Source: an uncultured Spongiibacteraceae bacterium
GTDB taxonomy: Bacteria > Pseudomonadota > Gammaproteobacteria > Pseudomonadales > Dasaniaceae
Reading direction: 5' to 3'
DNA length: 5,458 bases
NCBI GenBank assembly: GCA_937969395.1
Contig: CALBVI010000101.1
Location: 1 to 5,458 of the forward strand
The notes beneath the pieces are model-generated. The model was not told the DNA's origin and ran no database searches. It saw only the letters and a program-made list of their open reading frames with translations. The position numbers were made by a program, and so were the translations under genes. Positions 1 to 5,398 of the stretch are shown piece after piece. Positions within the stretch are counted from its first letter, which is position 1; each line of letters begins with the position of its first letter.

Positions 1-45
1 ACGCGCATTAGCGCCAACTTCAGTCATATATTGTTTTACGTCCAT
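1..45 (-). CDS. proA: Probable gamma-glutamyl phosphate reductase (ProA), N-terminal 15 codons only
   Basis: Reading leftward from an ATG at 45-43, the frame is open to the window edge and gives MDVKQYMTEVGANAR. From family knowledge, ProA proteins of pseudomonads and related Gammaproteobacteria begin with a similar short helix (a D-Y-M-x-x-x-G-x-x-A-R pattern), so this is most likely the start of ProA. ProA is the cytoplasmic NADPH-dependent enzyme that reduces gamma-glutamyl phosphate to glutamate semialdehyde in proline synthesis. The catalytic domain lies outside the window, so the call rests on 15 residues. A second in-frame Met (residue 7) is a possible alternative start. A weak AGG lies about 10 nt upstream of the chosen ATG, and a perfect TATAAT about 47 nt upstream on the same strand supports a gene start here. 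The gene is divergent from ompW. Confidence 0.6.
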   Translation of the reverse strand, partial: MDVKQYMTEVGANAR

Positions 46-91
46 CGATCACTAACCTGAATTGCTATCAAACGAATCATCAAAAGGCGGC

Positions 92-97
92 ATTATA
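92..97 (-). promoter_or_regulatory. Candidate -10 element of the leftward proA promoter
   Basis: On the minus strand this is a perfect TATAAT. A start of transcription about 7 nt further on (near 85) would leave a leader of about 40 nt before the ATG at 45. The -35 region is poor: TAGTGG at 17-nt spacing, or GTGGCA at a short 15-nt spacing. The promoter may therefore be weak or need an activator. Called from consensus and position only. Confidence 0.45.
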
Positions 98-203
98 CCT
101 GAAGCCTTTGCCTGCCACTATCGATATCACTCCATCTAAACACCGTCTCTCACTAAGCCGTCACGCCCACACAGTAATTTCATACATTTTATTTTCATTA
201 ACG

Positions 204-217
204 ATTAAAAGTTTAAT
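204..217. repeat. AT-rich dyad ATTAAA-AG-TTTAAT upstream of ompW
   Basis: A perfect 6-bp inverted repeat with a 2-bp centre. Its right arm overlaps the left half of the FNR-like box at 213-226, so the two cannot be treated as independent sites. It could be an operator, but it is short and in an AT-rich stretch where such dyads arise by chance. Confidence 0.35.
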
Positions 218-226
218 ACACATCAA
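213..226. promoter_or_regulatory. Candidate FNR/ANR binding site upstream of ompW
   Basis: The sequence is TTAAT-ACAC-ATCAA. It differs from the FNR/ANR consensus TTGAT-N4-ATCAA at one base, the G of the left half-site. Its centre (219.5) is 41.5 bp before G261, the start point implied by the candidate -10 at 249-254; this is the usual class II FNR spacing. From family knowledge, ompW in enterobacteria and its homologue oprG in Pseudomonas respond to oxygen limitation through FNR/ANR, which makes the site plausible. The lost G is an important contact base in the consensus, so binding could be weak, and the bases could belong to the overlapping dyad instead. Confidence 0.5.
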
Positions 227-248
227 TTATTTCACGCCGCCAATGGCG

Positions 249-254
249 TTTAAT
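249..254 (+). promoter_or_regulatory. Candidate -10 element of the ompW promoter
   Basis: TTTAAT, one mismatch to TATAAT, but the mismatch is at the second position, which normally matters. A start at G261 would give a 39-nt leader to the ATG at 300. No good -35 hexamer sits 16-18 bp upstream, as is common where an activator bound at -41.5 replaces it. Confidence 0.4.
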
Positions 255-299
255 AAAACCGTAAACGCAAGATCGTAATTGACCACTTTGAGAATTATT

Positions 300-1010
300 A
301 TGAAAACATCATCACGACTAAACGCTTCATTAAGCACTCTTATTTTATCAGCCGCCGTTGCTAGCTCTGCTATGGCCTACGAGGCAGGCGACATTATCGT
401 TCGAGCCGGAGTTACCACTGTTGACCCACAAGAAACAATAGATCCTATTGCACTTGATGGAACAACACTCTCTTTAAGCGGTGGAACATCCAGCCTAGGA
501 CTCGACAGCAGTACCCAGCTTGGCTTGACTGCAACGTATATGTACGACTCAAACTGGGGCATTGAATTACTGGCAGCCACCCCCTTTGAACACACTGCAT
601 CAGCAACTGGAGAATTAGTTGCCGTTGGCAATGTTGTTGATACCAAACAACTACCACCCACACTATCGGCTGTTTATTATTTTGATACCTCCGACTCATT
701 TAAACCGTATTTTGGCGCAGGTATTAACTATACCGTTTTCTTTGACGAGGATGTTTCTGCAGGTGCCGATTCAGCTTTCAGCGGTTTAGGACTAACCGGT
801 GCCGATGCCAGTATTGATAACTCCTTAGGCTTAGCTATACAGCTAGGGACAGACTATCAATTGTCTGAGCAATGGCTCATCAATGCCTCTATCCGATGGA
901 TTGATATAGACACTGAAGCCACCATTACATTTGATAATGGCAGCAAGGTCACTACCGATATAGAAGTTGACCCATTCGTCTACACATTAGCGATCGGTTA
1001 TAAATTTTAA
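300..1010 (+). CDS. ompW: OmpW/OprG family outer membrane beta-barrel protein
   Basis: Encodes a 236-residue precursor of the OmpW family. These are eight-stranded outer membrane barrels with a hydrophobic side channel for small apolar molecules; E. coli OmpW is 212 residues. Residues 1-26 form a Sec signal peptide: a Lys/Arg start, a hydrophobic core and an AMA cleavage site before YEAGDIIVRAG, which matches the mature start of E. coli OmpW (HEAGEFFMRAG). Other family signatures are ELLAATPFEH, LPPTLSAVYYF and FKPYFGAGINYTVFF. The C terminus is IGYKF, with the terminal Phe used for barrel assembly. The ATG at 300 is chosen over an in-frame TTG at 279 because it starts the signal peptide directly; the upstream GAG is only a weak ribosome site. 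The gene stands alone, with a candidate FNR-type promoter before it and a terminator hairpin after it. The exact substrate cannot be read from the sequence. Confidence 0.93.
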   Translation: MKTSSRLNASLSTLILSAAVASSAMAYEAGDIIVRAGVTTVDPQETIDPIALDGTTLSLSGGTSSLGLDSSTQLGLTATYMYDSNWGIELLAATPFEHTASATGELVAVGNVVDTKQLPPTLSAVYYFDTSDSFKPYFGAGINYTVFFDEDVSAGADSAFSGLGLTGADASIDNSLGLAIQLGTDYQLSEQWLINASIRWIDIDTEATITFDNGSKVTTDIEVDPFVYTLAIGYKF

Positions 1011-1059
1011 TCCCTTTTTAGCCAATCACCTTTTAATCACTAGCAAAGCTATCTAAAGA

Positions 1060-1104
1060 CAGTAGCCATCAACACTTTTTATTGTGTGAGGCTACTGCGC
1101 TTTT
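1060..1104 (+). terminator. Probable rho-independent terminator of ompW
   Basis: CAGTAGCC at 1060-1067 pairs perfectly with GGCTACTG at 1090-1097. Allowing single bulged As at 1068 and 1071, the stem continues through TC and ACAC pairing with GTGT and GA, leaving an 8-nt T-rich loop. After CGC, a run of only four Ts (1101-1104) follows. The long stable stem 49 nt after the ompW stop supports termination. The short T run means it could be leaky or serve mainly as an mRNA-protecting hairpin. Confidence 0.6.
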
Positions 1105-1268
1105 AAACCTTCCCCCACATATACGACGCTCCTTATTGCCCCCTATCAGTCTATGCAGACTAAATCGCTTTTCTCTACAAGCAATTAGCATTTCAACAAA
1201 AACAAGATAAACTGCGTAAGCTAACTACAAGCCTAAACCAGTGACTTAATTCGGCGCAAATACAGACA
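1105..1268. other. Non-coding region upstream of the CWC-cysZ pair, with a small dyad
   Basis: No coding region is supported here. The stretch must hold the promoter for the next two genes, but no strong sigma-70 pair is evident; TTGCCC at 1136-1141 followed after 18 nt by CTAAAT is the best I see and is weak. A perfect 5-bp inverted repeat, AGTCT-ATGC-AGACT, lies at 1148-1161 within that candidate promoter and could be an operator. Nothing else stands out. Confidence 0.3.
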
Positions 1269-1490
1269 GTGATTATTATCGATACAAATCAATGCCCTCT
1301 CTGCCACGGCGATAATTTCTGCGCAGTGGCCAATGATAAAAACAGCGATCTTTGCTGGTGCCAAACAACAAGCATTAGCCCTGCAGCTCTCGAAACAATT
1401 CCTGCAGCACAGAGAAACAAGCAGTGTATTTGCCAGCAGTGCGCAACACTGACAAAACTCAGTACTGAAATCAGTACTGCACTTCAATAA
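1269..1490 (+). CDS. Small cysteine-rich CWC family protein
   Basis: A 73-residue protein with eight cysteines: a CPLC pair at 9/12, Cys18, the CWC triplet (Cys29-Trp30-Cys31), and a C-x-C-x-x-C cluster at 53, 55 and 58. The spacing and the central CWC, followed by PxxxLxxIP and the second cluster, are the pattern of the cysteine-rich CWC family (Pfam 'Cysteine-rich_CWC'). The biochemical role of this family is not known to me; the clusters suggest metal binding, probably zinc, or a redox role, which is inference. There is no signal peptide or membrane segment, so it is probably cytoplasmic. The start is GTG at 1269: the frame has a stop at 1242-1244 and no ATG before the first Cys. No clear Shine-Dalgarno sequence precedes it, so expression may be low. 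It ends 23 nt before cysZ on the same strand, suggesting a shared transcript. A minus-strand frame over the same bases is also Cys-rich but matches no family I recognise. Confidence 0.82.
   Translation: MIIIDTNQCPLCHGDNFCAVANDKNSDLCWCQTTSISPAALETIPAAQRNKQCICQQCATLTKLSTEISTALQ
1459..1479. repeat. Tandem copies of the palindrome CAGTACTG, able to form a hairpin before cysZ
   Basis: The 9-mer TCAGTACTG occurs at 1459-1467 and 1471-1479. Each contains the self-complementary CAGTACTG (1460-1467 and 1472-1479), so the two copies can also pair with each other as an 8-bp stem with an AAAT loop. A partial third copy, TCAGTACTT, lies at 1540-1548 inside cysZ. The first two copies encode the Ser-Thr repeat near the C terminus of the CWC protein. 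This could be an operator, an intercistronic stem-loop, or a coding coincidence. Confidence 0.5.
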
Positions 1491-1513
1491 AAGATGACTA
1501 CGGTAGCGGCATA

Positions 1514-2296
1514 ATGAAAGGCAATCCCTTTACTGGTTTTCAGTACTTACTTCGCGGTTTCAAGCTTATCCGACAACCAAAACTACGTTTATTTGTTCTT
1601 ATTCCTTTAACCATCAACTGTATTGTTTTTGCAGTATTCATTGCAGCAACTGTCAGTAAATTCAACCAATGGATTGAATCAATATTTGACTACGTCCCCA
1701 GCTGGTTAGATTTTATTCGCTGGATAATATGGCCGTTCGTATTAACACTGATGTTAACCATTGTCATGTACACCTTTAGCATTATTGCCAATCTCCTGGC
1801 CTCTCCATTTAATGGTTTACTGGCTGAAAAAACCGAAGAACTGCTAACGGGAGAAGAAGTTGCCGGTTACGAAACTATTTGGCAAGCCTTACTCTCTTTT
1901 CCAAAGAGCATTGCTCGCGAGCTAATAAAGCTCGGTTACTATTTGCCCCTGGCTATCTTAGGATTAATCATTAGCTTTATTCCTGCCATCAACATTATCG
2001 CTCCGGCTTATTGGTTTTTCTTAGGCTCGTGGATGATGGTCATTCAATATTGTGACTACCCAATGGATAATAACCTGCGCAGCTTTAAACAAATGAAATT
2101 AGCGATAAAGAAACAGCGCTTAACATCAAGCGGCTTTGGCATAGGAGTAATGGTGGGAACAATGATTCCTGTCGTGAATTTTTTAATCATGCCCGTGGCT
2201 ATTTGCGGTGCAACTGCCTATTGGGTCGATGAATTAAAAGCCGCCTGTCCCGACCAATCACCTAACAATGACATTATTGCCAAACCACCACAGTGA
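1514..2296 (+). CDS. cysZ: Sulfate transporter CysZ
   Basis: A 260-residue inner membrane protein of the CysZ family (E. coli CysZ is 253), which brings sulfate into the cytoplasm for assimilation to sulfide and cysteine. Family signatures are clear: GFKLIRQPKLRLFVLIPL at 15-32, SPFNGLLAEK at 97-106 (E. coli APFNGLLAEQ), IQYCDYPMDN at 177-186, MIPVVNFLIMPVAICGATA at 217-235, and WVDE after it. Hydrophobic segments lie at about 25-47, 70-94, 140-172 (two long hydrophobic helices or hemi-helices) and 208-230. The ATG at 1514 gives the family's usual N terminus; a purine-rich GGTAGCGG stretch 5-11 nt upstream is only a mediocre ribosome site, so translation may depend partly on the upstream CWC gene 23 nt away. 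No cysteine-biosynthesis gene is adjacent, and no terminator is visible behind it, so read-through into uppP is possible. Confidence 0.95.
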   Translation: MKGNPFTGFQYLLRGFKLIRQPKLRLFVLIPLTINCIVFAVFIAATVSKFNQWIESIFDYVPSWLDFIRWIIWPFVLTLMLTIVMYTFSIIANLLASPFNGLLAEKTEELLTGEEVAGYETIWQALLSFPKSIARELIKLGYYLPLAILGLIISFIPAINIIAPAYWFFLGSWMMVIQYCDYPMDNNLRSFKQMKLAIKKQRLTSSGFGIGVMVGTMIPVVNFLIMPVAICGATAYWVDELKAACPDQSPNNDIIAKPPQ

Positions 2297-2321
2297 CAAA
2301 CCATAAGACTTCGTACTACTA

Positions 2322-2352
2322 TTGCGCCGCTTTATTAGCTAACTGCTATTAT
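2322..2352 (+). promoter_or_regulatory. Candidate promoter of uppP
   Basis: TTGCGC at 2322-2327 and TATTAT at 2347-2352 are separated by 19 nt, longer than ideal. The -10 is preceded by TGC, giving an extended -10 (TG-n-TATTAT) that can compensate for a weak or badly spaced -35. The start would be near G2359, leaving a leader of about 82 nt. Confidence 0.35.
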
Positions 2353-2389
2353 CGCGCAGGCATAATCCATTATGTCGATTAACGCGATA
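2350..2389. repeat. Nested inverted repeat in the uppP leader
   Basis: An outer perfect 7-bp pair, TATCGCG (2350-2356) with CGCGATA (2383-2389), encloses a perfect inner dyad CATAAT-CC-ATTATG (2361-2374). The outer arm overlaps the candidate -10. As DNA it could be an operator at the promoter; as RNA only the inner dyad would be fully transcribed from a start near 2359. It has no T run and lies well before the ribosome site, so it is not a typical terminator of cysZ. Confidence 0.45.
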
Positions 2390-2429
2390 GCGAACCAATA
2401 AACAACATTCGTAATTTAACCTCTTAACC

Positions 2430-2433
2430 GGAG
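2430..2433 (+). promoter_or_regulatory. Shine-Dalgarno site that fixes the TTG start of uppP
   Basis: GGAG ends 7 nt before the TTG at 2441. This is optimal spacing and decides for the non-ATG start: no other start codon lies at a suitable distance, and the frame from this TTG begins exactly where UppP homologues begin. Confidence 0.75.
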
Positions 2434-2440
2434 CAACAAC

Positions 2441-3235
2441 TTGTCCATTTTTGAATCTATCATTCTCGGTATCATACAAGGATTGACCGAATTTTTACCG
2501 GTAAGCAGCAGCGGCCACCTTGAATTGGGCAAAGCCTTACTGGGTGACAGCAGCCTACCGCAAGAAAGCATGATGATGACTATCGTATTGCATTTTGCAA
2601 CTGCGCTCAGCACCCTGGTCATTTATCGCAAGGAAGTCGCTAAGATTATCTCGGGCTTATTTCAATTTGAAAATAATGAACAATTTCAGTTTTCCGTCAA
2701 AATCATTATCAGCATGATTCCCGCCGCTGCTATAGGCGTGTTATTTGCCGATGAACTAGAGCGCCTATTCGACAAGCAAATTCTTCTAGTAGGAGCCATG
2801 CTGTGGGTCACTGGCTTATTACTATTCGTTGCGGATCGCGCCAAAAGTACAGAAAAGAGCGTCTCCTTTCTTCACTCTGTCATCATAGGTATCTCCCAAG
2901 CCATCGCAATTTTGCCAGGCATCTCACGCTCTGGTGCAACCATTTCCACATCAGTATTGCTGGGTATTGACCGAACCAAAGCCGCTACATTCTCATTCTT
3001 GATGGTAGTGCCTTTAATCCTAGGAAAAATAGCGAAAGATATACTGGGTGGCGGTTTTTCTATCGACAACAGTCATATGAGCGCGCTAGCCGCAGGGTTT
3101 GTTGCTGCATTTATTACCGGTTTATTTGCCTGCAAGTGGATGATTTCATTAGTACGCCGCGCTCAACTTAGCTACTTTGCTTACTATTGTTTTGCGGTTG
3201 GAGCGATAGCTATGGCTTACACACTTTTTAATTAG
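2441..3235 (+). CDS. uppP: Undecaprenyl-diphosphatase UppP (BacA)
   Basis: A 264-residue polytopic inner membrane enzyme of the BacA/UppP family (E. coli 273). It dephosphorylates undecaprenyl diphosphate to the monophosphate, regenerating the lipid carrier for peptidoglycan and other envelope polymers; high dosage gives bacitracin resistance. Motif 1 is QGLTEFLPVSSSGH at 13-26: Gln13 and Glu17 form the (E/Q)xxxE pair, and His26 corresponds to E. coli His30. Motif 2 is PGISRSGAT at 159-167, with Arg163 matching the essential E. coli Arg174. Gln at position 13 instead of Glu is an accepted family variant. Several long hydrophobic helices cover most of the chain. Start codon TTG at 2441, supported by GGAG 7 nt upstream. 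A strong terminator follows the stop by 25 nt. It is 144 nt from cysZ and functionally unrelated, and has its own candidate promoter. Confidence 0.95.
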   Translation: MSIFESIILGIIQGLTEFLPVSSSGHLELGKALLGDSSLPQESMMMTIVLHFATALSTLVIYRKEVAKIISGLFQFENNEQFQFSVKIIISMIPAAAIGVLFADELERLFDKQILLVGAMLWVTGLLLFVADRAKSTEKSVSFLHSVIIGISQAIAILPGISRSGATISTSVLLGIDRTKAATFSFLMVVPLILGKIAKDILGGGFSIDNSHMSALAAGFVAAFITGLFACKWMISLVRRAQLSYFAYYCFAVGAIAMAYTLFN

Positions 3236-3260
3236 CAGCCGTTGATAAATACTGACGCAT

Positions 3261-3295
3261 AAAAAAACCGAATACTCATCGTATTCGGTTTTTTT
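3261..3295. terminator. Bidirectional rho-independent terminator between uppP and the sulfatase gene
   Basis: CCGAATAC (3268-3275) and GTATTCGG (3281-3288) form a perfect 8-bp stem with a 5-nt TCATC loop. Seven As precede it (3261-3267) and seven Ts follow it (3289-3295), so the inverted repeat is perfect over 15 bp and has a T tail on either strand. It lies 25 nt after the uppP stop and 89 nt beyond the sulfatase stop, serving both convergent genes. Confidence 0.93.
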
Positions 3296-3383
3296 ATATA
3301 CAAGCTTTTAACGCAGACTTAACGTCTAGCCCTTTAATCCCTTAGCCTCGAGCCTTTTATAGCATCAAAGCTAGACCTTACTG

Positions 3384-5075
3384 CTAATTATGCACTGGTA
3401 ATACAACGCCATTATCCGAAATATAAGCTTCCCAGGCTTCCAATAACTCGGCAACAAGCTCAGGCTTTTCAGCGGACAAATCATTAACTTCACCTGGATC
3501 AACAGCAACATTATATAAGCCCCAGCGATCAGCACCTTCCGCTAACGGCTGAGCTCTTTCTGCAGGTGTAGCCGACAACCATAGCAATTTCCAATCACCT
3601 TTACGGATAGCGCGATGGCCAAAGACCTCCCAGCCAAACGTAAAGTCATCCGCTCTTACTGACTCAGCACCATCAAATACCAAAGGCACTAAAGACTCAC
3701 CCTGAATAGGCTTCAATGGACGACCATTAAACCCATACTCAGGATGCGACACACCAGCTAATTGCAAGAACGTAGGTGCGATATCAATAACTGAAGTGAA
3801 AGCATCGCTTATCTGACCTTTATTAAGCTGCTTAGGATGATGAATAATCGCCGGACCTCGCGTACCGCCCTCAGAACTGTATGACTTATAGTATCTGCCA
3901 ACACCAACACCGGCCTGCGCCCATTCTGCGCCATAATAAATATGAGAATTAATACGTCCCATATTTTCTAAACTATTATCGAACGTCCAATCCGTACCAT
4001 TATCACCAGGGTTACGATCAGAACCCTCCGCACCATTATCAGAAACAAACATTATTAACGTATTGTCGTAATCACCTGAAGCCTTTAAATGATCAATCAA
4101 TCGACCGACGTTTTCATCGACCACATCAACCATTGCCGCAAAAATTTCCATCTCTTTAGACGAAACAGCTTTTTCTTCTGCGGATAACGACTCCCACCTT
4201 GGAACTCTTTCTAGGTGAGGATACATCTGCGCTTGCTCTGGAATAACACCCAGCTCTTTAGCTTTGGCTATACGGTTCGCACGCAACACTTCATAACCTT
4301 CATCATATTGCCCTTTGTATTTGGCAATAGCGTCGTCAGGCGCCTGTAACGGCCAATGCGGTGCAGTGAATGCCAAAAATGCAAACCATGGTGCATCACT
4401 GCTTTTGTCAGCGTCAATCGCATCAATAATATAATCGGTATAGAAGTTTGATGAATAGAATCCCTCAGGTAACTTGTCAACAGGAACACCATCTTCAACA
4501 TAATGAGCCACGCGGCGAGCTTCAAACATACCTCGACCATCTTCATAGTGACTTGCGCCACCTTCCATTAAGGCAAACGAACGATCAAAACCACGGGCAT
4601 TGGGCGTTTGATGCGCCTCTTTACCTAAGTGCCATTTACCAGCCCAGTAAGTGTTATAACCACCTTGCTGCAGCAATGCCGGAAAAGCGACAACATCTTC
4701 ATTTAAATAAGATTCATAACCGGCAACAGATTTTTGGTTCGCCGCTTGGTGCATGGCACCACCCGCATTATGATTATCAGCCCCTGAAAGAATAGCTGCT
4801 CGTGTAGGCGCACAAACTGCCTGATTATGAAAATCATTTAATAGCAAGCCATCATTAGCTAACTGATCCAAATTCGGTGTATTAATTTCACCACCATAAG
4901 CACCGAGGTCAGTAAAACCAAGATCATCAGCAACAATCAACAGAATATTAGGACGAGCATCAACTGATTTCGCTGCTTGAGTATCAAGCAGCTCATTGCT
5001 ATCAACATGACTACAAGCAGCTAGTACAACGCAGGCAGAGCCAAATAGAATCCGGGGGATAGTGTTTTTTCTCAT
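3384..5075 (-). CDS. Lipoprotein arylsulfatase, formylglycine-type (AtsA-like)
   Basis: A 563-residue sulfatase that should hydrolyse sulfate esters and release inorganic sulfate. The catalytic motif is CAPTR at 88-92: Cys88 is the residue oxidised to formylglycine, with Arg92. By comparison with Pseudomonas aeruginosa AtsA, the other active-site residues are present: Asp50-Asp51 (VADDLGF), Lys147 and His149 (GKWHLG), His240 (TAPHWPLQAP), Asp346-Asn347 (SDNGAE) and Lys397 (YYKSYSSEGGTRGP). The C-terminal stretch GWEVFGHRAIRKGDWK followed by DPGEVNDL also resembles AtsA. Residues 1-21 are a lipoprotein signal peptide with lipobox LAAC (Cys21). Ser at +2 suggests the outer membrane, whereas P. 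aeruginosa AtsA is cytoplasmic. The start ATG (5075-5073) has AAGG 7 nt upstream. No formylglycine-generating enzyme or radical-SAM maturase is in the window, so maturation must come from elsewhere. The substrate cannot be deduced; aryl, alkyl or carbohydrate sulfates are all possible. Confidence 0.93.
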   Translation of the reverse strand: MRKNTIPRILFGSACVVLAACSHVDSNELLDTQAAKSVDARPNILLIVADDLGFTDLGAYGGEINTPNLDQLANDGLLLNDFHNQAVCAPTRAAILSGADNHNAGGAMHQAANQKSVAGYESYLNEDVVAFPALLQQGGYNTYWAGKWHLGKEAHQTPNARGFDRSFALMEGGASHYEDGRGMFEARRVAHYVEDGVPVDKLPEGFYSSNFYTDYIIDAIDADKSSDAPWFAFLAFTAPHWPLQAPDDAIAKYKGQYDEGYEVLRANRIAKAKELGVIPEQAQMYPHLERVPRWESLSAEEKAVSSKEMEIFAAMVDVVDENVGRLIDHLKASGDYDNTLIMFVSDNGAEGSDRNPGDNGTDWTFDNSLENMGRINSHIYYGAEWAQAGVGVGRYYKSYSSEGGTRGPAIIHHPKQLNKGQISDAFTSVIDIAPTFLQLAGVSHPEYGFNGRPLKPIQGESLVPLVFDGAESVRADDFTFGWEVFGHRAIRKGDWKLLWLSATPAERAQPLAEGADRWGLYNVAVDPGEVNDLSAEKPELVAELLEAWEAYISDNGVVLPVHN

Positions 5076-5082
5076 TGTGAGA

Positions 5083-5086
5083 CCTT
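5083..5086 (-). promoter_or_regulatory. Shine-Dalgarno site of the sulfatase gene
   Basis: On the minus strand, AAGG ends 7 nt before the ATG at 5075-5073. Good spacing, and it supports this start, which also begins the lipoprotein signal peptide. Confidence 0.7.
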
Positions 5087-5089
5087 TAT

Positions 5090-5114
5090 ATAATTGTTAT
5101 TAGCAAATAATTGT
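5090..5114. repeat. Direct repeat ATAATTGT x2 upstream of the sulfatase gene
   Basis: ATAATTGT is present at 5090-5097 and 5107-5114, a 17-bp period, immediately before the sulfatase ribosome site. Between the copies is a small dyad TTATT-AGCA-AATAA (5097-5110). On the minus strand the interval also reads TGC-TAATAA, a possible extended -10. The arrangement could be a regulator site over the promoter, but all elements are short and AT-rich. Confidence 0.35.
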
Positions 5115-5398
5115 CACTTAGCGGTTACTAAAACGACACATAGAGCAACGCACTAATATATATTTTTGATTGATATAACTAAAGCCATTTTTTTTTGCCG
5201 TAATGGTTAATTTTACTGAACACCAGTTACTACTGCCGGCTGACAGAAAGCACAAACGTATACCAATACCCTATCAATACAAAACAATAGCCATACACTA
5301 AATACACATTTAAGTAGCTTATACGATAATGTATTATCCGCTGGCGCTATCTTATGGTCATAGAAGAGACGCATCACTTCAAAAGGTTAACATAGTTA
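5115..5398. other. Intergenic region between the divergent sulfatase and LysE-family genes
   Basis: The whole gap between the two starts is 323 nt, and no coding frame in it is supported. It should carry promoters for both divergent genes. Visible elements are a T9 homopolymer at 5188-5196 and a perfect dyad, GATAAT-GT-ATTATC, at 5325-5338, whose right part (TATTAT, 5332-5337) could be a -10 for the rightward gene, without a good -35. No tRNA, repeat array or clear riboswitch-like structure is apparent. Confidence 0.4.
5325..5338. repeat. Dyad GATAAT-GT-ATTATC upstream of the LysE-family gene
   Basis: A perfect 6-bp inverted repeat with a 2-bp centre, 60 bp before the ATG at 5399. It overlaps a candidate -10 (TATTAT). 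It shares the ATAAT-N2-ATTAT core with the dyad in the uppP leader at 2361-2374. A regulator site is possible. Confidence 0.35.

Noticed and set aside
83..109. Inverted repeat AAAGGC / GCCTTT with a 15-nt loop in the proA-ompW gap
   Set aside because: The arms are only 6 bp, the loop is long, and the TATAAT promoter element of proA lies in the loop; there is no sign of a terminator or operator.
279..299. TTG at 279 as the ompW start, adding seven residues
   Set aside because: The extension precedes a complete signal peptide that starts at the ATG at 300, and it has no ribosome site of its own.
377..699. Two minus-strand open frames (377-661 and 445-699) inside ompW
   Set aside because: They lie antisense to a gene with full OmpW family signatures, have no recognisable product, and look like by-products of codon use.
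1233..1487. Cysteine-rich minus-strand frame of 84 codons over the CWC gene
   Set aside because: Its cysteines come mostly from the complement of GCA-type codons. The plus-strand frame has the CWC family pattern and fits the cysZ operon direction.
2416..3069. Minus-strand frames 2416-2622 and 2872-3069 inside uppP
   Set aside because: Antisense to the conserved UppP motifs, with no family resemblance.
3315..3375. Short inverted repeats AGAC/GTCT and TCTAGC/GCTAGA between the terminator and the sulfatase stop
   Set aside because: The arms are 4-6 bp with variable loops and no T tail; consistent with chance next to an obvious terminator.
4268..4795. Frames 4268-4561 (minus, another frame) and 4448-4795 (plus) inside the sulfatase
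   Set aside because: Both overlap the conserved sulfatase core and have low-complexity, unrecognisable translations.
5188..5196. T9 run before the LysE-family gene
   Set aside because: No GC-rich hairpin precedes it, so it is not a terminator. It may be a slippage-prone tract, but it is outside any coding region.
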